This document shows, piece after piece, positions 46,882 to 58,900 of a stretch of 64,000 nucleotides of DNA (positions are counted from its first letter, which is position 1; every line of letters starts with the position of its first letter). The stretch is from Ilyonectria destructans (Eukaryota; Ascomycota; Sordariomycetes; Hypocreales; Nectriaceae), in NCBI GenBank assembly GCA_020740775.1, contig JAHEWK010000009.1, positions 1,612,001 through 1,676,000 on the forward strand. The letters are read 5' to 3'. A program made the position numbers and the translations under genes. The notes under the pieces are model-generated. The model did not search any database. It was not told where the DNA came from and saw only the letters and a list, made by a program, of their open reading frames with translations.

Positions 46882-48306
46882 TCACAAAGGAACCTCAGCT
46901 GTGTCATCTCCGCTGAAATATTTAACACCCTCCTCTGCTAGATGCAAGAGGTCTGAGATTGTTACAGTCTTCTTGAGAACAAAGGTTCCCCTATCTTTCG
47001 AGATATAAGACGGATAAGATTGGAGCATCTCCAGCAACGACCCAAAGCCGAATTGGCTGTTGACCTCAACCATATGTTAGCTCATCATCAATTGTTAATT
47101 GAGAGTTGAATTATGCCTACCTCATACGTCCTATTTTGCCGGAAAGTCGTTGTGTTGATACCGTGAGAGAAGTAGGTGGGACCATTATATGTCTCATTTG
47201 TAGGCGGTGGAAGCAACGCTTGAATGACACCAACGGGGTTCATAATTATTCCGCCGTCCATGCCGGCAACGACGCTCCACACTTTAGCTGTAGCACTGTA
47301 AATATGAACACCAGCCATATTGGCAGCCATGGAGCTAAAGGGGTGCGAGATCTTGTCGGGATCCTCGGGTTCGTAGGGACTCTTTATGTTGGGATACATG
47401 GCAATGTGGATGTCCTCAAGTTGTGCTTGCATAGGGAAAGTCATTTGCGCATGAAGATGTCTAAGGGTAGATGTCAGTGGGCTGTCTAGATGAATAAGAG
47501 GGGATCGCCTCCACTTACTCCCAGCATTCAAGAAGCCCAATCCGACCGTAGGGAGTGGGTACTACCTTGAATCCGTCAACATCACCATCACTCCAGAGAT
47601 TACATTCGAACTCTGATGCGCGAAGCTTTTGACGATGAATTAATTTTTCGCCCTCCGGAGACCAGAAAATTTGGGACATGTGAAGTTTGTCGCCTATACG
47701 CTCGGAGGCACCGATTGCGACATAGATCCCAGCCTTCTTGATTGCATTAACGAGAGCAATCTAATTGGAGTTATTCTCCACGAGCGAATTGTCGATGTAA
47801 CTTTGAGTGAGTTCAGGCTTGGACATCATAGTGAACGGATATCTGGTGGCAAATCTGTTAGGCCTAGTTTCTCCAAGGGGAGACCCAATTCACAAGTACT
47901 AACCCAGGAAACCACACTTCTGGGAAAGCCAAAAGACCAATTCCATTGTCTGCAGCCTTGTTGATGAATTCGATTGCCCCTCTGGGTTGTCAAAGTGATG
48001 TTACAACTGCCTTGCGGTAACGACTGGGGATGGTTGAAAAGTTCCACAGGAGAGGGCCCGTCAGTTAATTCACATTAGCACACTCTCATTCGCGTAAGAG
48101 AAATAATTATAGACTTACTAAGGGGACTTGACAACCGTTGCAACAGTGAAGTTCTCCGGATCCAGGTGATCATAGAACCCTTGAGAGTTCAAAGTGAATG
48201 TGGAGTTTATTACCTCACAGTCTCTTTTCGGAACCACGCCCTGTTGCAATGTCGCCAACGCTGTTGAGACGCTGAGCCAACGGGGGCTAAACCGACCAGC
48301 AAGCAT
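46882..48306 (-). pseudogene. Secreted nitrilase (carbon-nitrogen hydrolase), broken
   Basis: Read on the minus strand from ATG 48306, with a possible signal sequence. Nitrilase landmarks appear in order: the Glu motif in FINKAADNGIGLLAFPEVWFPG, the Lys motif in HRQKLRAS, and the Cys motif LLECWEH. These form the Glu-Lys-Cys triad of the superfamily. Good introns at 47855-47903, 47461-47518 and 47065-47120 keep phase and place the Cys motif directly at a splice junction. Breaks: no usable acceptor for the first intron (donor near 48116), one extra base in the G run at 47977-47980, and an in-frame TAG at 47761-47763. CAG to TAG would be a single C-to-T change. The C-terminus appears complete (...GDDTAEVPL). 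Substrate class (aliphatic or aryl nitrile) cannot be told. Confidence 0.8.
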
Positions 48307-50129
48307 TGTGAAAAGTATCAGCACTCTGACAAAATAGCTTTGGGAGGTTTAGGAGAAGCAAGCCAGTTATCTTGGGGAGGATTTGAGGAAAGAGCAAGTG
48401 TTTTATACATCAATATTCTGTCTCACGGGGAAACTTCAAGCGGTCAAAAATAGTCCTTATCTTTCTATGTATGTAATAGCTAGCTTGAGATAATTTTAAC
48501 ACGTTTTGATAGAAAGTTCGCTTGATAAAGGCATAAACTAGAAAGGTGGAGATCTTAGAAGATAGCACCAGAGGACCGCGTGAGCCATTGAAGGCGTAGA
48601 AGATATCAAGCGACTGCGGTAAAGTTGATCAAGATTGTCAATAGGCCAGAGTCCGAATACCGAATAGATACAAGAGTAAAGATAAGGACCGATGACATGG
48701 CTCGAGAAAGAAAAGTGTCTTGAAATTACCCCCAGATAATAACGCAAGTCATATCTTATCACGGCGGAAGCGACGTTCCGCCTCTGAGAGCATGGATATG
48801 GCCACGACAAGCGCCTTGGCAAATGCTTGTAATCCCCGTTATTGTATCCACTTTGGAAGAACTATCTGACCATGCGGTCTGGTGTAGGTGAAAATTGGAT
48901 ACTAAGATCGGCGAGATGAGCCTTCGTCGTTAGGAGTTTACCGTACAACCTGCGCAACGGATGGCGGTGAGTTGGAGATTTCTGATAGTTTTGACTGTCC
49001 CACTATCGAGTGGGATGATTTTTAGCTTGTTGCAATTACGGTTGCAAATGGCGACACAGTCTGAAAGTCGCCATTGCATCTCTGATAAGATTAGACGTCA
49101 GGCATCTCTCGCTAAACCACTGAGAAGAGGGAGCATGCCTGCTTGGTAGACCTGGCTTATAGGAACCGGCGGGGTAGTGAGACAGAGGTGGGGGACACAA
49201 TCGTATCTTCAAATGAATGTTACCATCCAAGGTTGAGGACAATAGATCATTCAAATTGACTGAATCCTGTCTATAGCACCACGTTTACTTATTAGCGGTC
49301 CCCAAATGGTCCGATGGTATGTGTGGGCACCAGCGGTGATTTCCAGGCGTGATATACCACCCCATCTTCATGGTGATGGCTGCCACGTGCGCGTAGTTCA
49401 GAGTCTTGTGGGTCTAAGAGCGGACATCACATGCTTAAATGCATGCAAGCAAGGTGAAGACGAGGCCCGCTAGACTGGGAGTCTTGAGAGACATGTTGAG
49501 GGAACAGAAAGAGTGCGGGAGATAGCGAGCCTGTGAATGAGGTTGTCTAATCGGTGATATTGAATGACTATTTTTATTCCATCTTTTGCTTAAGAGGTTA
49601 CCGGAGACGTGGTAGATGCTGAGCCATACGAGCATGGCCTCCGCACTGTTCATGATGTGTGATCGTTTAGTTTTCGGATACGATTTGGCGGAAATCCCGG
49701 GGTCTTCCGCCGCGCATCTCAATTTTAGAAGCAGGATATTAAGACTAATCCAAGCGTCCAGGCAAAATTTTGCACCAGCTTGGGGTATACATGCTTACTC
49801 TGAGGAGGGTGAGGCTACCCGAGGTGACATGCAGGTCCCATGAGCAGTCAAGCCAACCCCACCGGCATCATGTAGCTCAAAACTGAACCGCAGTATCGAG
49901 TTAAGGCTCGAATATAAACTTGCGTTCACTCCGTGGAGTCAAATACTTGGGTAATTGATAGGGGAGTAGAGCTTTTGGTTATGCTCATTGGTCCTGATCA
50001 AATTGTCGGCCCCTTCCTGTCGGATTCTGGAAACAAGTTATTCTATTCATTCTCATGCTCGCTCTCGTCTTGACCAGATTAAGGCAGGGCGATCCGGATA
50101 TATATAGACATGCCCGGACATTCCAACAC
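48307..50129. other. Intergenic with an isolated signal-peptide-like fragment
   Basis: No complete gene. On the minus strand near 49494 a short frame reads MSLKTPSLAGLVFTLLACI and stops, resembling a secretion signal without a mature protein. It may be a relic or chance. Confidence 0.45.
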
Positions 50130-53100
50130 TCAAGCCGCCCAGCTCTTCTCTAATTGCCCAACCACCTTCTTCACGTACGCCACATCCGTCACATCCGGCA
50201 CACTCCTCAAAGTGGCGCTATCCTCCTTCGTTCTGTCGGTCAAATACTCCAGCACCCCCTTCTCAGCAGACGAGGCTGCCTTGGCTCCGTACTTTCCCTC
50301 GAACCAACCCAGCAACTTGATCGGGGGGTTCTTCAGCGGGTCGCGGTCGGACTGCCTCAACCTCTCCATCCATTCGCTCGTCGGGAGAGTTTCGAACTTC
50401 AGGCCCGAGTTGGCTAATGCCACGAGCATTTCTCGTGTCCAGTGAAAGCGTGTTGGATTTAGTACGTGGTACATCAGATCGGGATCCGAGTGTCGATCAC
50501 TTGGTGTCTCGACTCCAATGTTGGCCAGGTCGAGGATGGCACTGGCAGCAAGGTCAACTGGGAGCCAACTCATTTCCTGGTACATCCCGTTAGCTCACCA
50601 TCACATCCGAGTTCGGGCGAAATGGGTCTCACCTCATTCAAAGCTGGCAAAGCACCCAAAGTGACCGCTGTTTGGATCATCAACGGTATTCCCTCCGTCG
50701 TATTCCACGCTCCCATCTTGGTATCGCCAGCCAATTGCCCAATTCGAAGGACCCTCGCCGCCGCGCCGGAATCCTTCATGGCATTACGCGTGATATGCTC
50801 GGCCACATACTTGGAACGCGCATAGCCCGTCTTCTGTGCGTGAGAAGGTGAAGGGACGTACGCCTCAAGCACTGTGCCGGGGCGAGGCGATCCTGCGGCG
50901 GACGAGACCGATGAGCAGAAGAAAAGTCGCGCCGGTTTGGGTGTTTGCACGGAAAGGGTGAGCTGGATTAGGTTATGAACGGCCTTGATGTGCTGATCCT
51001 CGAAGCTTTGAACGGGAAGGTTGAAGTTGACAGCCCACGCGCTGTGGATGGCGACGGTCAACTTGGACCGGAGTTCAATTATCCTGGATGCGTCGAGACC
51101 GAGACCTGTTTGGCCCAGATTACACGAGAGAGGTTCAACCTTGGCTTTTTGCTCCGCTGTCAAGGTCATTCCACGAGCCTCGAGCGAACTGTACAGCCTT
51201 TCGGACGCCGCCGAATCGTCAGACGCTCGCACCATGGCCCACACCGCCCCAATGCTAGGTTTCGCAGTCAGTTGGGAAAGGATGTGGGCACCTAGAGCAC
51301 CAGTAACGCCGGTAAGAAGCTACCGCAAAGTTAGGACACTCAATGTTGAAGGAGATATGGGTTCACCTACCACAATGTCCTTCTCCGGCTGCGCAGCATC
51401 TCCCGCTACATGAGGCTGGAAGGATGAATACTTGGTTACCAAGCTCTCCATGGTCTTCAGCTCGTCTTGCGCCACGTCTTCCTTGCCAGTCTTGAGTCCT
51501 TCCAAATGCCGGGCCAATAGCTTTACGTTTCCGGTCTCGTAAAGGACATTTTGTCCCAGCTGCGACTGTCGACCACCAAGATCAAGCTCTCTCTTCATCA
51601 AGCTCCACATCTTGATGCACTGCAGGCTGTCGACGCCTGCAGCAAAAAAGTCCATCTCGGGCGACGGAAGCTCAATGTCGCATTTTTCCTTCAGTTGGCG
51701 AATCAGGTAAGCCTCCAGTTTATCACCCTCGAAGGATATGGTTCCTCCTTGATTGCTCTGACCCTCAAAGGTGTTATACGCAGTCTCGATCTCTTTCGCA
51801 AAGGTTTGATACATCGGAACTCGAATAAAGGTCCCCTTGTCAGTCCGCGGATATATCGTTTCAGCCGGCAGGACCACGATCAGCTCCTTGGGGATCTGGG
51901 AGAAGGTCTCTGCTCGCCGGTTGGCATCTTCCACAGAAGGCCAGATCTTTTCGATGAACTCCTCGTCGGACATGTGAGCCGCCCGATCTGCCTTGATGAT
52001 CAGCATTCCAGGATACGTGCGTCCGTCACCAAACACAGTGGCCTCCTTGACTATCTCTTCCTGTCGAATCCGACCCTCAATGGGAAGTGGCAGGACCTTC
52101 TCGCCGTTGATGAGGGTGAATCGGTCGTCGAGGCGGCACGCGAACTTCCATAGTTTGGGTCGCGTGGGGTGTGGCACAAACAGATCCCTTGTGCGAAATG
52201 AGCCGGGAGGATCATCCGAGTTTGTCGTGCTCCTTGATGGCAGGCCCTGAAGAGCAACACACTCATACAAACCGGGTGCGACCTCGTCCATGATAAAATG
52301 CTCTTCCACTTGAGGTAGAGGACGCAGATAGTTCCACGCCGTGTCGCCGTCTGGGCGCGCCGAGTTCATGACCCGGCCAATTTCGGTGCTGTATTGCTTT
52401 AGTCCCTGTTTGTTGCGGGATTGGCGATAACTCACGTTCCATAATTCCCAGCGAGCTTAACACCATTTTGCACAAGCAAATCTCCGAGGTCATCAGGACA
52501 GCCACTCCCCGCAAACAGGACAAGCTTGAGTTTAGCAAGAGCGCGAACACCTTCGTCAGCTTCGGCAAGAAGCTTGACCACGTACGGGACGCAGTGGAAT
52601 AGCTCGGGCTTAACAGCGTCAAGCATACGCAAGAGTGATTCTCTTGTTATCGGCAGGGAATAGTTGCAGAAGTACAGGGGCTTTCCGGAGTAGATGGACC
52701 TGAAAATCTCGTAGAACCCGTGGCTGTGGAACATGGGTGACATTAGCAGCGCGCGCATGTCCAGGTTTGTAGAAGCAGCCGCAATGCAGCTTTTGTTGGT
52801 GAGATAGATGGGCTTTGGGAGACCAGTAGACCCAGACGAGTGCAGAATAACGGCAATCTTCCCAGCCTCTTTCTCTGGGTTGTAGGGCCGGACGAATCTC
52901 GGCGCATCCTTGCCGTAGTAGTCGGAGTGCATCAACAGGGGAAGAAACTCCAACGGCCGCTGCTGCTGAACCTCAGTCAAGACAGGGTGGAAATTGGGCG
53001 TCGTGAGGATGGTACTGCAGTCAGCGAGATCAAGGAGCTGCTTGATTGCTGGACTTGGCAGACGAGTGGAAATCAGGAAAGACACATATCCCAACCGGTT

Positions 53101-53475
53101 CAATGCGATGATCTGGACGGCGATGTGAAGACCGGATTGGGCCAGCATCCCAATCACGGGCGGGTTCTGGACATGGGCATCCTGAAGACGTTAGCTGTAG
53201 GGACAGACGGCAGCTCTCATTATGGCACATACGACAGGGTTCAATCCCAGCTTCCGAAGCTCCACAACTGCGGCATCGACGTATTTGTCTACCGCGCGAG
53301 CGCTGTGTTCCACGAAGTCATCTACGCCTGCAGCTGGATAGCCGAGAAGCGGTGCGTCGCCCAGCTCAGAGGCGCGGCGCTTAACTAGCTCATCGATGGT
53401 GTACAGCTTGGCCTCTGGCTCATACGCCGCGGCCCGAGACACGGCCGGCGTGGCAGTATCGTGTCTGATGGTCAT
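50130..53475 (-). CDS. NRPS-like enzyme, adenylation-thiolation-thioester reductase (1046 aa)
   Basis: Minus-strand exons 53233-53475, 52436-53181, 51371-52388, 50633-51319 and 50130-50576 join in phase to 1046 residues, the usual size for A-T-R enzymes. The A domain shows LHSSGSTGLPKPI (A3, ATP binding) and NYGTTEIG (A5, directly at a splice junction). The T domain has FFAAGVDSLQCIKMW, whose Ser carries phosphopantetheine. The R domain starts LLTGVTGALGAHIL (NADPH-binding GxxGxxG), with FFCSSVSSAAG and YARSKYVAEH supplying the short-chain-dehydrogenase type Tyr-x-x-x-Lys. There is no condensation domain, so a single carboxylic acid is probably activated, tethered and released reductively as aldehyde or alcohol. 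It resembles fungal Lys2-type and aryl-acid reductases; being shorter and lacking the Lys2 N-terminus, it is more likely secondary metabolism. No other biosynthetic gene is adjacent. A TATA-like ATATAT lies about 60 bp upstream. It appears intact. Confidence 0.92.
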
Positions 53476-54600
53476 GGTGCGAGATTTATCTTGCCATCCA
53501 CTGTATCCAACGTCGGGCCTCGCACCTGCCCGTCGATATATGTCTCGCGTCGGAAATAGATGGTTGCTGGCTCGTTTCGGACATGGCGCCGATGTCGCGT
53601 GGAGATGCCCCGACGGTTATGCACGGAATGCTAGCTACATCTGCATCGGAAAAGATGCGGGGTATCAGCCAATAAAACATCGTTCCGTTTCCATTTTCTG
53701 TCTTATCACGGCTATAGATGGAGCTCTGACCTCAGGGAACTATTTCCGATTGATCGCCGTCTTTCTGAGCTTTCTGCTGATTCCGGCGCCTGATGCGCGG
53801 TTGTCGGATATAGCCGCCATCCACCCTTTTCCGTCAATTTTCAACGGACTGTAAGTCGACTCGAGAGAAATAAAACTACGAAAGCCCAATCTCAAATCAT
53901 GGCAAATGCGAATCCTCAACCTTAATCCGTCTAGTTACTTTTTTTGTCACAAGAGCGGAAAAGGCTAACAGCCCAGTGTGCTCAAGTGGTCACGCGGGCT
54001 TATCAAGAGCATGGTTATTGTTCCTTTTAACCTGCTCGTGGAGTCATCCTTCAACGCAACACTTGGTTACAGGGAGAGTGACGCCGGATTTCGCTTCGTA
54101 CGCACTCCCGCAATACCCATAAGAAGGAGATACAATTCTGCTAGTCCTAGTTTCGGCACACCATGACGGCAAAGGTCCCAGAACAACGACGGACATCGCA
54201 TCGCCCTTGGCACATCGATGGCAATTTGCTCAATGTAGAACTGCCAACCATTCTGTCAACGTCTACCCCAAACTGCGATTGTTTACCAAGCCAATCCTCT
54301 TCGCCCTTTGGTGGCTTGTTCAAAACTACACATAGCACTTGATCTCAGCAAAGGGTCTCGCCACGCTCCTTGTTCGAGTTCCAATATGACGTCTTCCATG
54401 GACTCCTGTCAATTTGAGAGTGATGTTATTGTGAGAATGAGGATTCTATTATTCAATAAGAGGGATAAGTCGCCGAGTTGGGATGAAGCTCTCACAGACC
54501 GCTTTCATCAGACAAACCTGTGTCGGATCTTATCGGATAACCTCTCAGGTCAACCATAAAGGCAAGAGGAGTTAGAGGGAGCAAAAATGTCAAAAAAGAA
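53476..54600. other. Intergenic, no gene supported
   Basis: Promoter of the NRPS-like gene, then ordinary sequence up to the terminator of the second 5S gene. Confidence 0.5.
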
Positions 54601-54720
54601 AACATACAACAGCGAGGATTCCCCGGTCGTCACCGACCCGAGTACTAATTCGCCGCTTCTCAGCTTGACTAAGGGAGAGCGGACGGGATCCCGTATTTTC
54701 TAAGAGCTATGGTCGTATGT
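54601..54720 (-). rRNA. 5S ribosomal RNA, second copy
   Basis: Exact 120-nt match, on the minus strand, to the 5S gene at 44224-44343. The flanks are unrelated apart from a T-rich terminator just downstream (54589-54600 on the plus strand is A-rich). The fold is intact, so probably functional. Confidence 0.95.
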
Positions 54721-55964
54721 GCTTTGTGATGTCGCAAACTTGGGATATTACTTTATCTCTCGTCTGACTGTTAACCTTTACATAGACTGGGGTACATGCT
54801 CTGTATTGTTGATACTACCTATTATTGGTGTTTTTATTAAACTGTTAAGCTTCTAGTTTTTCCTCTGAGTATGTATGTACTAAGACACTCTAACCTCTTG
54901 ATAGGTTCGTATGCAGCTCATCCAAGAGCGGCGTGTACAAATTCATCGGTGAGATGCGCGTAGATTTTGTCCTGGATAAGAGAGACGGCTGGGTAACCGG
55001 GGAGATAGTGGATGTGATCAGGCTCTTGATCGGAGTGCGACTGAGAGGGAATGCTGGAAGGGAGGTAGAAGCGGTCTCTATTGAGGGCACAAGATGGTGG
55101 AAACGGCACCTAGAGACTCGTAGAGGACATGGTGTACATACAGAGGTAGAGTGCTGGAAGTTGGAGAGCTGGTCGCGGCCAAGTCGGGCGAGTCTTACGT
55201 TTGGCACTTGATCACGCTACCGCTTGCCTCGGGCTATTGCATTTTAGCTCCCAGCCGAAGCGATACCTACAGCCTTGTCCTGTGATTTATACTCCGACGT
55301 TCATCGAGACATTCGCCCATTCCTCTACAACTATGACGCCTATGGGAAGCGAGACACGCTGCCCGAGAGACTCTTAACTCTTGGAGCCGCTCTTGTTGGT
55401 CGGATAACGAGCGGTATTCGTACGACTGATGCGGTGGGTAGATTGATTTAGTTGGCTTTGCGGACATCAGCGTGGGAATCCAGATGATTGTGCCGAAGGG
55501 GGAATGTGGGAGCGTGCTTAACACCAGCAGAGTGACCCGGCAACAGTTCATATGCAGTCGGCTCTATGGTAGGCTAGTTTGTCAACTTGAGCTTCCTTGA
55601 CTCGCTGTCCGCTCAGATAGAATACCGAGGTAAGCCCCGCACCGACCAATGCCACAAAACACGGCTGTTCCTCTAGTCTCTGAGCTTGGAGCGAATTTGC
55701 CGTACGCTCTTCAACAGTAATTAATTGGGTATCCTGTCGCCTGTACTGATGTATAGAGATTACGCAGATTCTAGGAAGCATCGTCGAGGGTTTGGAATGT
55801 GGATGAATTTGATGCTACAACTATTAAATATATCATCTCTTTCCTGTATACTTCAAATCTAACCGTCGAGGGTAGCAAGGCACCTGTCCGATATTTATAC
55901 AAGTAGTCAGTGTTCAAAGTCCACCGCCTCCTCTAAATCTACGTAACCTCATCTCCATATTTCA
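54721..55964. other. Intergenic, no gene supported
   Basis: Upstream flank of the second 5S gene and 3' flank of the chitinase pseudogene. Open frames under 106 codons, none convincing. Confidence 0.5.
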
Positions 55965-58900
55965 CTAAATCTTGCAAGCGCCCCCACGCAAATCTTCAAT
56001 CCGCTGCAAGTCGGTCTTTATCGATCCCAGCTTGTCAACGTCGCTGCTTTTCATTGACCGTCTCGCATTTGCAGCCTTTGTGAAGCCGCTTCGCCCGACT
56101 CCAGCGCCAGCCAGGTAGCTGAAGACGGTCAGAAAAGCGTTGGCCGGGTCGTCGATGACCCCATATACCATCAGACCCGCCTCGCCAGTCGCGCCCGCAA
56201 GGAGGAGCAGCGAGCGTAACGACGCCAGGCCGATGCTCCCCAGAGCCTGACCTGCGAAGGGGACAATGAAGAGCAGACCTGTGATGAAGCTGACAATAAA
56301 CTCCTCGCGCATCTTCTTCTGGATCTCCTTGACAGTCTCAACAATCTTGTCCATGCTATCGACGGCCACCTGGATCGTCAGCGCCGGCAGAGGGCCAGCG
56401 TCGAGCACGTCGGCCCAATCCGTGAGCTCGTCGTAATCGACATCATCCCTGACCATTTTGAGGCGCCTTAGAAGGTCTTTCGAGTCATCGTACGACTCAC
56501 CAACCAGTTTCTTGGGGTTTACCACCTCGACCTTGTCCCTCATCGGGTAGTTGTGGTAGAAAATGTCCATCTTGTCAATGCAGTCCCGTATTTCCTCGCC
56601 GGCGAACTGGCACCCGTTAGTGGTCTTCATGTGCTGCCTGTCGAACTTGATCCATGACTCGTCGATGCCGTACTCCTCGCCGATGTCTTTCCAGAAGCCC
56701 TTTGGGTCTTGCAGCGTGAACGTGACGTTGGGGACATTTCTGGTCGTTCCTGCGTTGCTCCTATAAATCTGCGGACACTTGATGTCGACCTGACCTTTGC
56801 CATCCTTGCAGCCCTTGGACGAGTCGCAGTCCTCGTGGCAGGTGGCAAAGTTGCAGCTGCTGCAACAGACCACTTTCTTGGTCTCGGTGCACTTGAAGTA
56901 GTCATCCGCCTTGCCGCTGATCATGAACGCCTCGATTTGGTCAGGCACTTGGTCACTGACGTAGCCCTCGTAGTAGTCGAACTTCTTGTCGTAGCCGCCG
57001 TCAACAAGAGCCTTGTACTTCTTCAAGGCTGCTTCCATGATAACGACCTCGACGTCGACAATATACTTCTCGACGCAATGAGCGGCCATACCCTTACTGT
57101 TCTCCATCTCCTTAAACGAGGTATACTTGCCCTGGCATTCTGGGTAAAGGTCAACGTCGATGTCGGGTTCGTAATCGTCAGGGTAGTCTTGAGCTTTGCC
57201 GCTGCCGCTGTAGAGTTGGTCAGCATCGCAGGGACGTCATCTTGGAATCTTTGGGTGGCTTCATACTCCACAAAGTCTTGTAGGTCCACAGCCCAGTCAA
57301 TACTCCCGGCGAAGTTCAGGTTGGTCCAGACATCTCGCCTCGACTTCTTTATCTCTGGAGTCATATAGCTCACATAGTCTCCTTCACCTGGGTGTTAGTG
57401 CACAGCTTTTCTAAGGCTAGTTAGACAGAAGGAGGCCTGCCCGGCAAGTCTCGGATCTAGGGTGACAAACTATCGTAGAGAAGAATGCTTGACTGCGAGT
57501 CCTTGTTATAGAAAGTCTTATAGTTGCCGTCATTTAAGAAAATCTCGTCAATCTCAGTATTGGCAAGGTAGCCTGCCGTCTTAGTGCATCTTCCAGGCTT
57601 CGCGTTTGACTTGAGTCGGGAGCCAGTGAATTTGCATATGGCGGTATAGCATCCGTCCTTGGCTATCCGAAATGATCGTCCGTAGCTGGCTTCGCCAACA
57701 AAGATCTTGTTGTTGGCCACACCGGCTTTGGTTACTGTGATTCGAATCAGCATCACTCCGCATGGTATGGCTAGGGCTTGGCTGTGTCATACTCATGGAG
57801 AGAGAGGTTTTGGTCTCGGTCATATTGCCTATAGGTTTGGCCCCGGGGTTAGCGACTTGCCCTTATAATGGCTTTATCCGGGTTTTGCGATGATGCTCAC
57901 CATGGCTCCGAATGCATTTTCCCGAAGGGCACTCGTCGTAAGCATTTGTATTGCTGTAGTCCCATTGTCCATGAAGATCGTACGTCATAAAGATAATGTA
58001 GTCGATGACTTCGGCGATGCGATCGATGGGGAATTGCTTGAGGTACCAGTAGGACGCTGGTGCTGCAATCGATACTGTCTTACCCGAGGGCATCTTGTCT
58101 TTTAGGACTGTGAGGAATTGCAAGTAATTGAGCCCGTCGCTCTTCTCACCGATCGGCTTGCCGTCAACCAGGATGTCTGGTGCCTAATTGATCGACCAGA
58201 ATTGGCATAAGGCACATTGGGTGAATAAGGTGAATCGTCGAGGGAGAAATCAGCTTATCTGTTGAAGGAACGTCGGAACTTACTCCTGGATATTCCCAGT
58301 CAATATCAATGCCATCAATGCCCTCGTCTTTTGCAAACTGGGCGAGGTTGTTGGCAAATGTCTTGCGGTTCTGCAGAATGGCCGAGCGAATGATGTTGAA
58401 CTTGCCAGGCTCCGTAGAGTCGGCCCAACCGCCAATAGACAGAATACGCTTCTCTTTAAGCTTTTTAAAGTCTGCCCACTGGTCCTTACCTTGCTTGATG
58501 ACGGGCTTCTAAGTTTGTGGGTTAATGGAGGCAAATGCCCAGTGAATATGGGTGTAGGAGCCGTCTGTATTGGCGTCTTTGACCCCTATCTGAAGGCAAT
58601 TACGCTCTATATCGAATGTCTCGTAGTAACTAATTCTTCCAAACTGTTAAGGTGGACCAGAATTTTCCTTAATTGTGTGGTTACAGTTAGAAACATAAGT
58701 GTTCTGGAAGCCCGGATTCCGGGTGCCTGGGGCGCCGTCTAGGGGCGCGTTGATCTTGCGGTGATCTGGGAATACGCCACAGAAGCCCCAGTTACTGCAG
58801 CAAGCCTTGAGAGGGCATGGATTGAGGTCTGCCAGTGATGTCGAGTTGTCCTTGGGTGGCTTCGTGCCTGGGACAAGGGGACCGCACTCGGCGCCTTATT

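Noticed and set aside
49494..49722. Signal-peptide-like fragment as a secreted protein gene
   Set aside because: Stops after about 19 residues with no convincing downstream exon.
44224..54720. The 120-bp inverted repeats as ends of a giant transposon
   Set aside because: They are 5S rRNA genes with terminators; no target duplication outside them.
56709..57368. 219-codon plus-strand frame opposite the chitinase C-terminus
   Set aside because: Antisense shadow; the minus strand carries recognisable chitinase sequence.
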